From Microbacterium nymphoidis (GTDB taxonomy: Bacteria > Actinomycetota > Actinomycetes > Actinomycetales > Microbacteriaceae): 64,000 bases of DNA. Positions 33,947 to 44,003 of this stretch are shown here, one piece after another. Where the stretch lies: positions 124,001-188,000 of the forward strand of contig NZ_JAJNOD010000001.1 of the NCBI RefSeq assembly GCF_021044885.1. The letters run 5' to 3'. A program made the translations under genes and the position numbers. The notes beneath the pieces are model-generated. The model made no database searches. It was not told where the DNA came from and saw only the letters and a program-made list of their open reading frames with translations. How positions within the stretch are numbered: the stretch's first letter is position 1; each line of letters begins with the position of its first letter.

Positions 33947-35935
33947 ATGAGTTTCGGCGGATTCGGCGGCGGCATGGGAGGCGGCGGCCCCTTCCGCGGA
34001 GTCGATGCCGAGTCGCAGCGCAAGGCCAATGCCGCGGCCCCGCGGATCCCCGACCTGGGCCGGCGGGTGGTCGCACTGTTTCGCCCCTATCGAGGCCGCA
34101 TCCTCATCACCGTGCTGCTGGTCATCGCGGGAGCCGCGGTCGCCGTGGTCCCGCCGCTGCTGGTGCAGCGGGTGTTCGATGACGCCCTGTTCCCGGTGGA
34201 TGCGCGGCCACAGCTGTCCCTGCTGATCGCGCTGGTGGCCGGCATGATCGGGCTGTTCCTGCTCTCCGCCCTGCTGGGCGTCGCCCAGACGTGGTTCACC
34301 TCGACGGTGGGCAACGCGGTGACAGGTGATCTGCGCGTCAAGCTGTTCGAGCACCTGCAGGCGATGGAGCTGGGCTTCTTCACCCGCACGAAGACGGGCG
34401 TGATCCAGTCCCGCCTCCAGAACGACGTCGGCGCCGTCTCCAACGTCCTCACCTCCACCGTGACCAGCATCATCGGTAACACCGTCACGGTGGTCGCATC
34501 GATCGTCGCCATGGTCCTGATCGACTGGCGGCTGACCATCCTCGCCGTGATCCTCATGCCCATCCTCGCGGTCATCCAGCGCCGGGTGGGGCAGGTGCGC
34601 GCGCGCATTGCGGGACAGACGCAGGAGTCGCTCTCCGAGCTCAGCTCCATCACGCAGGAGACCCTCAGTGTGTCGGGGATCCTGCTGTCCAAGTCCTTCA
34701 ACCGGCAGCGAACCGAGTCCGCACGCTACGCCGCGGAGAACACGAACCAGGTGGGCCTTCAGGTGAAGCGCGCGATGAGCGGCCAGGGCTTCTTCGCCGT
34801 GGTCCAAGTGCTCATGGCGTCCGTCCCGGCCGTGGTGTACCTCGTGGCGGGCTATCTCATCACCGGCGGTGCCGACACCATCACCGCGGGGACCATCGTC
34901 GCATTCACCACGGTGCAGGCTCGCCTGCTGCAGCCGCTGATGGGGTTGATGCGCGTGGCCCTGGACCTGCAGACCTCGGTGGCCGTGTTCAGCCGTATCT
35001 TCGAGTACCTCGATCTCAGGCCCGCCATCCAGGACTCTCCCGACGCCATCACGGTCGCCGATGCGCCCGGTCCGCGCGGTCGCATCGAGTTCCGCGATGT
35101 GGTCTTCCGCTATCCCGACGCCGGCCCCGACGCACGAGCCACCCTCGACGGCATCAGCTTCGCCATCGAACCGGGGCAGAACGTCGCGTTCGTCGGTCCG
35201 TCGGGAGCTGGCAAGACCACCATCCTGTACCTCGCGCCGCGCTTCTACGAGGTCAGCGGCGGTGCGGTGCTCTTCTCCGGAACGGACGTGCGCGACCTCA
35301 CCCAGGCGTCCATCATCGACAACGTGGGCATCGTCTCGCAGGAGACCTACCTGTTCCACGCGACCATCCGGGAGAACCTCCGCTACGCCAAGCCGGATGC
35401 GACCGATGAGGAGCTCGAGGCGGCCTGCCGCGCGGCGAACATCCATCACGTCATCGCCGGCTTCGACAAGGGATACGACACGGTCGTCGGAGAGCGCGGC
35501 TACCGGCTGTCCGGCGGGGAGAAGCAGCGCATCGCGATCGCGCGCGTCCTGCTCAAGGACCCGCCCGTGATCCTGCTCGACGAGGCCACGAGCGCGCTGG
35601 ACACCGTCTCCGAGCGTGTGGTTCAGGAGGCTCTCGACGAGGCGTCCCGGGGGCGGACGACGCTGTCCATCGCGCACCGGCTGTCCACGGTGATCGGCGC
35701 GGACGTGATCCACGTGGTGGAGGCAGGACGCATCGTCGAGTCCGGAACGCATGCCGAGCTCCTCGCCGAGGGCGGACTGTACGCGCAGCTGGCGCAGCAG
35801 CAGATCGACGCCACCCGCGTGCTCCGGGAAGACATCGCCGAGGCGCCAGCGGTCCTCGAGGCCACGGATGTCCTTGACGAAGACGAAGACCCGCAGCTGG
35901 ACACCGGCACGATCCGCACCCCGCCGCTGCGGTGA
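33947..35935 (+). CDS. ABC exporter, fused membrane and ATPase domains
   Basis: A 662-residue type-IV ABC exporter half-transporter. A Gly-rich N-terminus (FGGFGGGMGGGGPF) precedes six spans (about residues 50-335). The nucleotide-binding domain has Walker A VGPSGAGKT near residue 422, the Q-loop SQETYLF, the signature LSGGEKQR, Walker B ILLDEATSALD and the H-loop SIAHRLST. It likely dimerises to export a lipid, peptide or drug. TAGGGT (33935-33940) is 6 nt before the ATG, with GAGGGG filling the gap. Confidence 0.93.
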   Translation: MSFGGFGGGMGGGGPFRGVDAESQRKANAAAPRIPDLGRRVVALFRPYRGRILITVLLVIAGAAVAVVPPLLVQRVFDDALFPVDARPQLSLLIALVAGMIGLFLLSALLGVAQTWFTSTVGNAVTGDLRVKLFEHLQAMELGFFTRTKTGVIQSRLQNDVGAVSNVLTSTVTSIIGNTVTVVASIVAMVLIDWRLTILAVILMPILAVIQRRVGQVRARIAGQTQESLSELSSITQETLSVSGILLSKSFNRQRTESARYAAENTNQVGLQVKRAMSGQGFFAVVQVLMASVPAVVYLVAGYLITGGADTITAGTIVAFTTVQARLLQPLMGLMRVALDLQTSVAVFSRIFEYLDLRPAIQDSPDAITVADAPGPRGRIEFRDVVFRYPDAGPDARATLDGISFAIEPGQNVAFVGPSGAGKTTILYLAPRFYEVSGGAVLFSGTDVRDLTQASIIDNVGIVSQETYLFHATIRENLRYAKPDATDEELEAACRAANIHHVIAGFDKGYDTVVGERGYRLSGGEKQRIAIARVLLKDPPVILLDEATSALDTVSERVVQEALDEASRGRTTLSIAHRLSTVIGADVIHVVEAGRIVESGTHAELLAEGGLYAQLAQQQIDATRVLREDIAEAPAVLEATDVLDEDEDPQLDTGTIRTPPLR

Positions 35936-35994
35936 CGCGTGGCCGCAGCGGTCCGTGACCGCTATGCTGGCCTGACAATCGAACACGACTCATG

Positions 35995-36170
35995 GTCGCC
36001 GCGGGAGAGTCCGTCACGGACACCGAAGGAGCAAGCCTCCCCGCCAATCTCTCAGGTCAACACACCGCGGAGACCCGGTCACTCTGAAAAGCGATCCACA
36101 CGGATCCGCCGACGGTGAAAGCACCCCTGGTGTGAAACTCTCAGGCCCATGACAGAGGGGGAGTTCCAGG
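35995..36170 (+). promoter_or_regulatory. Tandem glycine riboswitch upstream of gcvT
   Basis: Two consecutive glycine aptamers are readable. The first has GCGGGAGAGTCC, then CACCGAAGGAGCAAGCC and ends AATCTCTCAGGTC (about 36000-36058). The second has CCGCGGAGACCC, GCCGACGGTGAAAGC and ends GAAACTCTCAGGCCC, then a closing stem (about 36064-36170). Conserved GGAGA, GAAGG.GCAA and CTCTCAGG blocks match the glycine aptamer consensus. The tandem layout and the downstream gcvTHP operon support a switch that turns on glycine cleavage when glycine is high. A TATGCT box near 35963 is a plausible -10. Confidence 0.93.
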
Positions 36171-36210
36171 CGCCGTCCGGCGTCCGGCTCGCCCTTTCGC
36201 CGGGAGAATC

Positions 36211-37365
36211 ATGACGGAACCCCGCTACACCCCCCTCCGAGACCGACACGAGGCGCTCGGCGCCGCCTTCACCGACTTCGGCGGATGGATGATGCCGGTG
36301 CGCTACACCTCGGATCTCGCCGAGCACAAGGCTGTCCGCGAGAGCGCCGGCCTGTTCGACATCTCCCACATGGCGGAGTTCCTGCTCGCCGGCGCGGATG
36401 CGGCTGCGTTCCTCGACTACGCGGTCGCCGGCCGTATCTCCACGATGAAGGTGGGCAAGGCCAAGTACTCGCTGCTGCTCGACGAGCGCGGCGGCATCAT
36501 CGACGACCTCATCGTGTACCGGATGGCCGATGACCGCTTCCTGATCATCTCCAACGCGGGCAACCGGGACGCCGTCGCCCTTGCGCTCACGGATCGTGCC
36601 CGGGACTGGGACGCCGGTGTCGCCGAGCGACTCACGGGTGCTGCGCCCAAGCGCACGGAAGCGCTGGCGGACGATGTCTCCGACGAGATGGCCCTGATCG
36701 CCGTTCAGGGCCCGAGGGCCCGCGGGATCCTGGAGGCTCTGCCCGGCTTCACCGTGAGCGGCGTGCCGCTCGCCGAGCTCGCCTACTACGCGTGGAGCGA
36801 AGGCGACTTCGGCGACGCCCCGGTCTTCATCGCTCGCACCGGCTACACCGGCGAGGACGGGTTCGAGCTGCTGGTCCCGAACTCCGCCGCGGGCGAGCTG
36901 TGGGACGCATTGCTGGCCTCCGGCGCCGACGAGCTGGTCCCCGCCGGTCTGGCAGCGCGCGACACGCTGCGCCTCGAGGCAGGCATGCCCCTGTACGGAC
37001 ACGAGCTGTCGCTCGAGACCGCACCGACCCAGGCCGGCCTCGGCCGGGTCGTCGCCGTCGACAAGGAGGACTTCGTGGGCAAGGACGGGCTGGCCGCGCG
37101 CGAGCTCACCGACGCTCCCGTGCTGGTCGGCCTGATCGCCGAGGGCAAGCGCGCCGGCCGTGCCGGATACGACGTCTACCGGGGCGAGGACAAGGTCGGG
37201 GAGATCACCTCCGGCGCCCTCAGCCCGACGCTGGGCCACCCCATCGCGATGGCCCTCGTCCACCCCTCGGCGGCCGCCGAGGGCACCGAACTCCAGCTGG
37301 ATGTGCGGGGCACCCGCATTCCGGCCACCGTGACCACCCTGCCTTTCTACCGGAGGAACCAGTGA
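36211..37365 (+). CDS. gcvT: Glycine cleavage system aminomethyltransferase (T protein)
   Basis: GcvT moves the methylene carbon from aminomethyl-lipoyl GcvH to tetrahydrofolate and releases ammonia. The 384-residue protein has [20 protein letters not shown] at the N-terminus, [41 protein letters not shown] and [20 protein letters not shown], all T-protein motifs. ATG 36211 follows GGGAGA and lies just after the riboswitch. Its stop overlaps gcvH by GTGA. Confidence 0.97.
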   Translation: MTEPRYTPLRDRHEALGAAFTDFGGWMMPVRYTSDLAEHKAVRESAGLFDISHMAEFLLAGADAAAFLDYAVAGRISTMKVGKAKYSLLLDERGGIIDDLIVYRMADDRFLIISNAGNRDAVALALTDRARDWDAGVAERLTGAAPKRTEALADDVSDEMALIAVQGPRARGILEALPGFTVSGVPLAELAYYAWSEGDFGDAPVFIARTGYTGEDGFELLVPNSAAGELWDALLASGADELVPAGLAARDTLRLEAGMPLYGHELSLETAPTQAGLGRVVAVDKEDFVGKDGLAARELTDAPVLVGLIAEGKRAGRAGYDVYRGEDKVGEITSGALSPTLGHPIAMALVHPSAAAEGTELQLDVRGTRIPATVTTLPFYRRNQ

Positions 37366-37742
37366 CCGATCTCAACTCCCTGAAGTACACGTCCGAGCAC
37401 GAGTGGATCGCCCTCGACGGCGACATCGCGACGATCGGCATCACCTCGTACGCCGCCGCCCAGCTCGGCGACATCGTCTACCTGGATCTGCCTGCCGTCG
37501 GCACGCAGATCGCGATCTCGTCCGTGGTGGGCGAGATCGAGTCGACCAAGTCGGTCGGCGAGCTCTACGCTCCGCTGAACGGTGAGATCGTGGAGACCAA
37601 TGACGAGGCGGCCGCGGAGCCGTCCCTCGTCAACTCCGAGCCGTTCGACGGCGGCTGGCTGATCAAGGTGCGCGTCTCGGGCGAGCTGCCCGGCGACCTC
37701 CTCGACCACGCCGCCTACCAGGCGCTGGTGGGGGAGGCGTGA
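37362..37742 (+). CDS. gcvH: Glycine cleavage system H protein
   Basis: GcvH is the lipoyl carrier shuttling the aminomethyl group between P, T and L proteins. The 126-residue protein has [20 protein letters not shown] and the lipoylation motif [15 protein letters not shown], with the lipoyl lysine at residue 63. GTG 37362 overlaps the gcvT stop, and GGAGG lies before it. Its stop overlaps the gcvP GTG, so all three genes are tightly coupled. Confidence 0.97.
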   Translation: MTDLNSLKYTSEHEWIALDGDIATIGITSYAAAQLGDIVYLDLPAVGTQIAISSVVGEIESTKSVGELYAPLNGEIVETNDEAAAEPSLVNSEPFDGGWLIKVRVSGELPGDLLDHAAYQALVGEA

Positions 37743-40630
37743 CCCGCTTCCAGGACCGCCACATCGGAACGGACGCCGCGGCGCAGGATGTCATGCTGGA
37801 CGCGCTCGGCGTCACCAGCGAGGACGGCGACCGCCTCGGTGCGCTCGTCGAGCGCGCGCTCCCGGCGGTCATCCGCGGCGAGCGTCCGGCGTCCGTGCTA
37901 CCCGAGGCGGCATCGGAGGCGGAGGCCATTGCGGAGCTGCGCGCGCTGGCGTCGCGCAACCGCGTCACCCGGCCGATGATCGGCCTCGGCTACTACGGCA
38001 CCCTTACGCCGTCCGTGATTCAGCGCAACGTCCTGGAGAACCCCTCCTGGTACACGGCCTACACGCCGTATCAGCCGGAGATCTCGCAGGGGCGCCTGGA
38101 AGCGCTGATCAACTTCCAGACGATGGTGTGCGACCTCACCGGTCTCGACACGGCCAACGCGTCGATGCTGGACGAGTCGACGGCAGTCGCCGAGGGCATG
38201 CTCCTTGCACGCCGCGCGTCGCGTGCGAAGACCGACGTGTTCGTCGTCGACGCCGACGCGCTGCCGCAGACGAAGGCCGTGCTGGCCACCCGGGCCGACG
38301 CCGTGGGGATCACCCTGGTCGAGGTTGACTTCGCCGCCGGTGAGGAGATGCCCGCCGAGCTGTTCGGCTCGTTCGTGCAGTATCCGGGCGCCTCTGGTCG
38401 CGTCTGGGACGTCTCCGGCGTCATCGATGCGACGCACACAGCCGGAGGCCTGTCTGTCGTGGCCGCCGATCTGCTGGCGCTGACCCTCCTGCGGTCACCG
38501 GGGTCGATGGGCGCGGACGTCGCGGTCGGCACCACACAGCGCTTCGGCGTGCCGCTGGCGTTCGGCGGACCGCACGCGGGCTACATGGCCGTGCACTCCG
38601 GTCTTGAGCGTCAGCTGCCCGGCCGCCTCGTCGGCGTCTCCGTCGATGCGGAGGGCAAGCCCGCGTACCGCCTGTCGCTGCAGACGCGCGAGCAGCACAT
38701 CCGCCGCGAGAAGGCCACGAGCAACATCTGCACCGCTCAAGTGCTGCTGGCCGTGATGGCCTCGATGTACGCCGTGTACCACGGTCCCGACGGGCTGCGC
38801 CGCATCGCGATGGACGTCGCGGGCAAGGCGGCGACGCTGGCGTCCTGGCTGCGCCAGGGCGGGCTCGACATCACGGAAGACGTGTTCTTCGACACCGTCC
38901 AGGTCCGGGTCCCCGGTCGCGCATCGGCGATCGTCGCATCGGCGCACGCAGCGGGATACCTCCTGCGCGAGGTCTCGGGCGACGTCGTCGGCATCGCCGT
39001 GGACGAGTCGACGACGCTGGGCGACCTGCTTGCCGTGCTTGCCGCCTTCGGCGTCGAGCACCCCGGTGGGATCGTGTTCGGAGCGACGCCCTTCTCCGCC
39101 GCGTTCTTGGAGCTGGAGAAGACCTGGGGCGACCTGCGCCGCCGCGAGGAGTATCTGACGCACCCGGTGTTCAGCCTGCACCACAGCGAGACGGCGATGA
39201 TGCGCTACCTCAAGCAGCTGGCCGATCGGGACTACGCGCTGGATCGGGGCATGATCCCGCTCGGCTCGTGCACCATGAAGCTCAACGCCGCGACCGAGAT
39301 GGCGGCGATCACGTGGCCGGAGTTCGCGGGTCTGCACCCGTTCGCCCCGGCGGAGGACGTGGCGGGCATCCTCGAACTGGTCGACCAGCTCGAAACGTGG
39401 CTTGCCGACGTCACGGGGTACGACGCGGTCTCGCTGCAGCCGAACGCCGGTTCGCAGGGCGAGCTGGCCGGGCTGCTCGCGATCCGCGGGTATCACCTGT
39501 CGCGTGGCGACGATCACCGCACGATCTGCCTCATCCCGTCCTCAGCGCACGGCACGAACGCCGCGTCCGCGGTGCTGGCCGGCATGAAGGTGGTCGTGGT
39601 GGCCACCGACGACCTGGGCAACGTGGACCTCGCCGATCTCAAGGCGAAGATCGCCCAGTACGCGGATGAACTCGGCGCGCTGATGATCACGTACCCCTCG
39701 ACGTTTGGCGTGTACGAGAGCGACGTGATGGAGGTCACCTCGGCGGTTCACGCCGCGGGAGGTCAGGTGTACATCGACGGCGCGAACTTCAACGCCCTCG
39801 TGGGGATCAGCCGTTTCGGCGACCTCGGCGGCGACGTCTCGCACCTCAACCTGCACAAGACGTTCGCCATCCCGCACGGCGGCGGTGGCCCCGGCGTCGG
39901 TCCGGTTGCTGCGAAGGCCCACCTGGCGGAGTTCCTCCCGGGACACCCGCAGGCACAGCGTGCCGAGCATGCCGGCGGGCACGTCTTCGCCGGTGGCCCG
40001 GTGTCGGGCGCCCCCTACGGCTCCGCCGGCGTGCTGCCGATCTCGTGGGCGTACGTGCGCATGATGGGCGCCTCGGGTCTTCGCGATGCGACGGCGGCAG
40101 CGGTGCTGTCGGCGAACTACATCGCCAAGCGCCTCGAGGGCCATTACCCCGTGCTCTACACGGGTGAGGGCGGTTTCGTCGCCCACGAGTGCATCCTCGA
40201 TCTGCGTCCCCTCAAGGAGGAGACCGGGGTCACCGTCGACGACGTGGCCAAGCGCCTCATCGACTATGGATTCCACGCTCCGACGATGTCGTTCCCGGTC
40301 GCGGGCACGCTCATGGTGGAGCCCACTGAGTCGGAGGATCTGGGGGAGGTCGACCGCTTCATTGAGGCGATGATCCAGATTAAGGCGGAAGCCGATCAGG
40401 TCGCCGCCGGGGTCTGGCCCGCGGACGACAACCCGCTGGTCAACGCCCCGCACACCGCGGAGTCTGTGATCGCGGGGGAGTGGGCGCACGCCTACCCGCG
40501 TGAGCTGGCCGTCTACCCGGTGCACACCCTGGTGCGCACCAAATACTGGCCCCCGGTGCGCCGGATCGACCAGGCGTACGGCGACCGCAACCTCGTCTGC
40601 GCCTGCCCCCCGATCGAGGCCTTCGCCTAA
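37739..40630 (+). CDS. gcvP: Glycine dehydrogenase (decarboxylating), P protein
   Basis: GcvP is the PLP enzyme that decarboxylates glycine and loads the residue on lipoyl-GcvH. This is the single-chain form (963 residues) with both halves fused. The N-half contains [32 protein letters not shown] and the [12 protein letters not shown] motif. The C-half contains the PLP-binding [19 protein letters not shown], with Lys707 as the Schiff-base lysine. GTG 37739 overlaps the gcvH stop. No gene for the L protein (lipoamide dehydrogenase) is in the window. Confidence 0.97.
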   Translation: MTRFQDRHIGTDAAAQDVMLDALGVTSEDGDRLGALVERALPAVIRGERPASVLPEAASEAEAIAELRALASRNRVTRPMIGLGYYGTLTPSVIQRNVLENPSWYTAYTPYQPEISQGRLEALINFQTMVCDLTGLDTANASMLDESTAVAEGMLLARRASRAKTDVFVVDADALPQTKAVLATRADAVGITLVEVDFAAGEEMPAELFGSFVQYPGASGRVWDVSGVIDATHTAGGLSVVAADLLALTLLRSPGSMGADVAVGTTQRFGVPLAFGGPHAGYMAVHSGLERQLPGRLVGVSVDAEGKPAYRLSLQTREQHIRREKATSNICTAQVLLAVMASMYAVYHGPDGLRRIAMDVAGKAATLASWLRQGGLDITEDVFFDTVQVRVPGRASAIVASAHAAGYLLREVSGDVVGIAVDESTTLGDLLAVLAAFGVEHPGGIVFGATPFSAAFLELEKTWGDLRRREEYLTHPVFSLHHSETAMMRYLKQLADRDYALDRGMIPLGSCTMKLNAATEMAAITWPEFAGLHPFAPAEDVAGILELVDQLETWLADVTGYDAVSLQPNAGSQGELAGLLAIRGYHLSRGDDHRTICLIPSSAHGTNAASAVLAGMKVVVVATDDLGNVDLADLKAKIAQYADELGALMITYPSTFGVYESDVMEVTSAVHAAGGQVYIDGANFNALVGISRFGDLGGDVSHLNLHKTFAIPHGGGGPGVGPVAAKAHLAEFLPGHPQAQRAEHAGGHVFAGGPVSGAPYGSAGVLPISWAYVRMMGASGLRDATAAAVLSANYIAKRLEGHYPVLYTGEGGFVAHECILDLRPLKEETGVTVDDVAKRLIDYGFHAPTMSFPVAGTLMVEPTESEDLGEVDRFIEAMIQIKAEADQVAAGVWPADDNPLVNAPHTAESVIAGEWAHAYPRELAVYPVHTLVRTKYWPPVRRIDQAYGDRNLVCACPPIEAFA

Positions 40631-40643
40631 CCGGCACCACTTC

Positions 40644-40715
40644 CCGCGAAACACCCCAGCACGTCCGAGAAACCCCCGCAACGCCGGGTTTCTCGGCCGT
40701 GCTGGGGTTTCGCGG
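40644..40715. terminator. Long terminator hairpin after gcvP
   Basis: The arms at 40644-40675 and 40686-40715 are complementary over about 30 bp with one mismatch and a 2-nt bulge (CCGCGAAAC, CCCAGCACG and CCGAGAAACCC blocks pair with their complements). The loop is 10 nt. It follows the gcvP stop by 14 nt. Confidence 0.85.
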
Positions 40716-40948
40716 TTAGAGCGAGCGGTGATGGTGGAACAGCCGGGGCAACGTCGACAGACGTGGAGCATCTGGCTGGCCGCTTCGCGGAGGCCGGCGA
40801 GATCAAGGACGTCGCGGACGGCGAGGATCGGTGCGATCCGCGAACGACCAGCGCGGGAGGCCTGCCATGTGGCGACGGATCGAATCCGCAGCCCTCTCGG
40901 CGATCATTGCGTCCCGCTCCGCGCCCGGGGCCAGCAGAAGCCGGGGCG
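40716..40948. other. Short gene-poor interval between gcvP and the CPBP gene
   Basis: Together with the gcvP terminator this makes about 318 bp without a convincing gene. A 73-codon frame at 40731-40952 is Arg-rich, lacks any SD or -10 and runs into the convergent CPBP gene, so it is not called. Nothing else is seen. Confidence 0.4.
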
Positions 40949-41740
40949 TTAGGAGGCGGGGGCGAAGAGGGGAGCGAGGAACGGGGAGGCGAGTGCGAGG
41001 GGGTAGCCGATGAAGGCGATCACGTCGATCAGGGTGTGGGCGATCACCAGCGGCATGACGCGCTTCCATCGCAGGTAAAGCCATCCGAAGACCAGCCCCA
41101 TGAGGATGTTGCCGATCATCGGGCCCTCACCCTGGTAGGAGTGATACGCGCCACGGATCAGCGCGGACGTGACGATGGTCGCGACCGGCCCCACGCCGAG
41201 CCGACGGAACCGGTCGAACAGCCAGCCGATCATGATGACCTCCTCCATCACCCCCGAACGCAGCGCGGACAGCACGAGGGTGCCGATGCTCCACCATGCG
41301 AGGGTGGACTCCGAGGCCTGCACCGCCACGGTGACGCCGATCAGCCGCCCGAGCAGATAGAGGCCGATCCCCGGCACGCCGATCACGACGACGAACAGCG
41401 CGCCGCGTGCCAGGTCCTGACCGATGCGGGTGAAGTCCATGCCCATGGCTCGGAGCGCGTTGCGACCCGGTTCCCAGAGCAGATACACGACGAGGCCCAC
41501 GAGCATCAGGTCGAAGAACACGTCGAGGCAGTTGTAGACGATGTCCCACACGGGGACGGTGTCCAGCGTCGGATTGAGCTGGGTGCTCTGCTGCGACAGC
41601 GGGGTCTCCGACAGGCGCCGCCGCACCAGACGCAGCAGCGAGTACACCGCGGAGGCGCCGAAGGTGGCACTCAGCACCAGCACCACCTCCCACCTCAGAC
41701 GCGCTCGGGTGTAGGCGGGGGTCACGGCGGCATCGGTCAC
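40949..41740 (-). CDS. CPBP-family intramembrane metalloprotease
   Basis: A 263-residue polytopic protein with about seven hydrophobic segments. The CPBP (CAAX/Rce1-like) motifs are present: SGVMEEVIMIGWLFDRFRR with the catalytic Glu pair near residue 165, and a later His in PLVIAHTLIDVIAF. Members act as prenyl-protein or bacteriocin-immunity type proteases; the substrate is unknown. The GTG start at 41740 has TAGCAT ending 6 nt upstream (minus strand), so it is probably leaderless. Confidence 0.9.
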   Translation of the reverse strand: MTDAAVTPAYTRARLRWEVVLVLSATFGASAVYSLLRLVRRRLSETPLSQQSTQLNPTLDTVPVWDIVYNCLDVFFDLMLVGLVVYLLWEPGRNALRAMGMDFTRIGQDLARGALFVVVIGVPGIGLYLLGRLIGVTVAVQASESTLAWWSIGTLVLSALRSGVMEEVIMIGWLFDRFRRLGVGPVATIVTSALIRGAYHSYQGEGPMIGNILMGLVFGWLYLRWKRVMPLVIAHTLIDVIAFIGYPLALASPFLAPLFAPAS

Positions 41741-42202
41741 GTCACGATGCTACGACCGGTGAGCGAGAGGACCGTGCTCCTCTGAGCGCTGGAAAGCCCT
41801 CCGGCTGCTCATTGTTCGCAGCCGTCGCGCGCCGGGGTGAGCACGTCCGGCGACCGTCCGCTCCGGGGAGCGAAACAGGCGCCGTCGGCAAGCTCGGACG
41901 GCCTCCTGAGCGAAGCCTGAACAGTGAGCGATGTGGTGGTCAAAATGTGTATGCAAGCACATATATGCGCAGCCCGATGGCCGGTTCTTTGTGCACATTG
42001 CCAATCCTGCCCAGGGTTGACATCGGCCTGTCTCGTATGGCACTTATCACATCGCGCAATGCATGGGGGCTGCGGTAAAAGATCTGTAACGGTTGGGCAG
42101 CGGACTTTGCTCAGATCCCCAGCGGAACCTAAAGTTGCCCTAACCCATTGCGCGTCACCGTTGACGTCGCGTGGTTACTTCACCCAATGCACAGGAGGAC
42201 AA
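41741..42202. other. Promoter region of the first oligopeptide ABC operon
   Basis: There is no gene in 462 bp. The segment 41930-42160 is markedly more A+T-rich than the surroundings and includes TTGACA near 42017, which suggests promoter and regulatory sites for the operon starting at 42203. I could not assign a -10 with correct spacing. A perfect AGGAGG ribosome site lies at 42193-42198. Confidence 0.45.
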
Positions 42203-43855
42203 GTGAAGCGCACGAAGATTGCCGTATCCGGCATCGCGCTGCTGAGTGTTGCGGCACTCGCGCTGGCTGGATGCTCGTCGAACGGCGGCGGCACGGACAA
42301 CCCGAGCTCCGGATCGAGCGCTGATGGTGGCACCAGCACCGGCGACATGATCATCAAGACCAACGGTTCCGAGCCCCAGAACTCGCTCATCCCCGCCAAC
42401 ACGAACGAGGTCGGCGGTGGAAAGATCCTCGACTCGCTCTTCGCTGGTCTGGTCTACTACGACGCAGACGGCAAGCCCGTTCTCGACATGGCGCAGGAGA
42501 TCAAGCAGGAGGACGCTCAGAACCTGACCGTCACCCTGAAGAAGGGCCAGAAGTTCTCCGACGGCACCGAGGTCAAGGCCGACAACTTCATCAAGGCCTG
42601 GAACGACGGCGCGAAGTTCTCCAACGGCTACACCTCGTCCTACTTCTTCGAGGACATCGAGGGTTACGACGGCGCTGCGGACTCCGAGCTCACCGGCCTG
42701 GTCAAGGTGGATGACTACACCTTCACCATCAAGCTGAACAAGCCGGCTTCCGACTTCGCTCTGCGTCTCGGCTACTCGGCGTTCTACCCGCTCCCGGACT
42801 CCGCCTTCGAGGACATGGCGAAGTTCGCCGAGGCCCCCATCGGCAACGGCCCCTACAAGCTGGCGGGCGACGACGCCTGGCAGCACGACGTCTCCATCTC
42901 GCTCGTCAAGAACGAGACCTACGAGGGTGGCCGCGCCGCGAAGAACGACGGTCTCGACATCGTCTTCTACCAGACCGCTGACGCCGCGTACTCCGACCTG
43001 CTCGGTGGCAACGTCGACGTGATCGACCAGATCCCGGGCAGCTCGTTCGCGACCTTCGAGAGCGAGCTCGGCGACCGTGCTGTCAACCAGCCCGCCGCGA
43101 TCTTCCAGTCCTTCACCATCCCGGGGCGCCTCGAGCACTTCTCGGGTGAAGAGGGCAAGCTGCGTCGTGCCGCCATCTCGATGGCCATCGACCGGGCCGA
43201 GATCACCAAGACGATCTTCAACGGTACCCGCACCCCGGCGGACGACTTCACGTCGCCGGTCATCGCGGACCGCCCGACGGACCTCGCCGGTGCCGACGTG
43301 CTGGAGTTCAACCCGACCAAGGCGAAGGAGCTGTGGGCGCAGGCCGACGCCATCTCGCCGTGGAGCGGTTCGTTCCAGATCGGCTACAACGGTGACTCCA
43401 GCCACGGCGAGTGGGTCGACGCTGTCAGCAACCAGCTGAAGAACAACCTCGGTATCGAGGCCTCGGGCAACGCCGTTCCGACGTTCTCCGACTTCCGCAA
43501 GCAGGTCACGGACCGCGCCATCCAGACGGCGTTCCGCACCGGCTGGCAGGCCGACTACCCGGGTGTCTACAACTTCCTGGGCCCGCTCTACTCCTCCGCT
43601 GCAGCTGACGGCAAGGGCTCCAACGACGGCGACTACAAGTCGCCCGAGTTCGACGCCGCGCTCACCGCTGCGATCTCGGCGACCGACGCCGCTGCGGCCA
43701 AGGACGGCTTCAAGAAGGCCGAGGAGATCCTCCTCGCCGACCTGCCGGCCATCCCGCTGTGGTACTCCAACGTGACCGGTGGCTACGCCGAGGGCGTCCA
43801 GAACGTCCAGTTCGGCTGGAACTCGGTTCCGCTCTTCTACGAGATCACCAAGTAA
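42203..43855 (+). CDS. Oligopeptide-type ABC transporter substrate-binding lipoprotein
   Basis: A family-5 (SBP_bac_5) solute-binding protein, 550 residues. GTG 42203 is preceded by AGGAGG at 5 nt. The signal peptide KRTKIAVSGIALLSVAALALAGC ends with a lipobox, and the mature part begins with a Ser/Gly-rich linker. Conserved stretches include GGGKILDSLFAGLVYYD, SFEDMAKF-like pocket residues, LRRAAISMAIDRAEITK and PLWYSNVTGGYAEGV near the end. It delivers oligopeptides or related solutes to the permease encoded next. First gene of the operon 42203-47645. Confidence 0.94.
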   Translation: MKRTKIAVSGIALLSVAALALAGCSSNGGGTDNPSSGSSADGGTSTGDMIIKTNGSEPQNSLIPANTNEVGGGKILDSLFAGLVYYDADGKPVLDMAQEIKQEDAQNLTVTLKKGQKFSDGTEVKADNFIKAWNDGAKFSNGYTSSYFFEDIEGYDGAADSELTGLVKVDDYTFTIKLNKPASDFALRLGYSAFYPLPDSAFEDMAKFAEAPIGNGPYKLAGDDAWQHDVSISLVKNETYEGGRAAKNDGLDIVFYQTADAAYSDLLGGNVDVIDQIPGSSFATFESELGDRAVNQPAAIFQSFTIPGRLEHFSGEEGKLRRAAISMAIDRAEITKTIFNGTRTPADDFTSPVIADRPTDLAGADVLEFNPTKAKELWAQADAISPWSGSFQIGYNGDSSHGEWVDAVSNQLKNNLGIEASGNAVPTFSDFRKQVTDRAIQTAFRTGWQADYPGVYNFLGPLYSSAAADGKGSNDGDYKSPEFDAALTAAISATDAAAAKDGFKKAEEILLADLPAIPLWYSNVTGGYAEGVQNVQFGWNSVPLFYEITK

Positions 43856-44003
43856 CACCGACTGATCTCCTCCCGCGAGGCGGTGACGAACGTCACCGCC
43901 TCGCGGCCTGTTCATCAACCCTCGCGTTTTCACGAGAAACGCGACACCATGCTCGTAGCACGCGGATCGCGCGATGCGAGCTGTCATTTTGGAGGGAGAG
44001 CGG

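Noticed and set aside
33896..35986. A 696-codon open frame on the minus strand opposite the ABC exporter gene
   Set aside because: It is antisense to a complete, motif-bearing ABC exporter. Composition is His/Arg/Gly/Asp-rich as expected from reverse reading of G+C-rich codons, and no domain or ribosome site is visible.
40731..40952. A 73-codon Arg-rich plus-strand frame between gcvP and the CPBP gene
   Set aside because: No ribosome site or -10 box, shadow-like composition, and it runs into the end of the convergent CPBP gene.
41930..42060. TTGACA near 42017 as the -35 of the first oligopeptide operon
   Set aside because: No acceptable -10 lies 16-19 bp downstream (candidates fall at 13 or 22 bp), so the promoter was not assigned.
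42155..43987. A 610-codon minus-strand frame opposite the first substrate-binding protein gene
   Set aside because: Antisense shadow of a lipoprotein with signal peptide, SD and family motifs.
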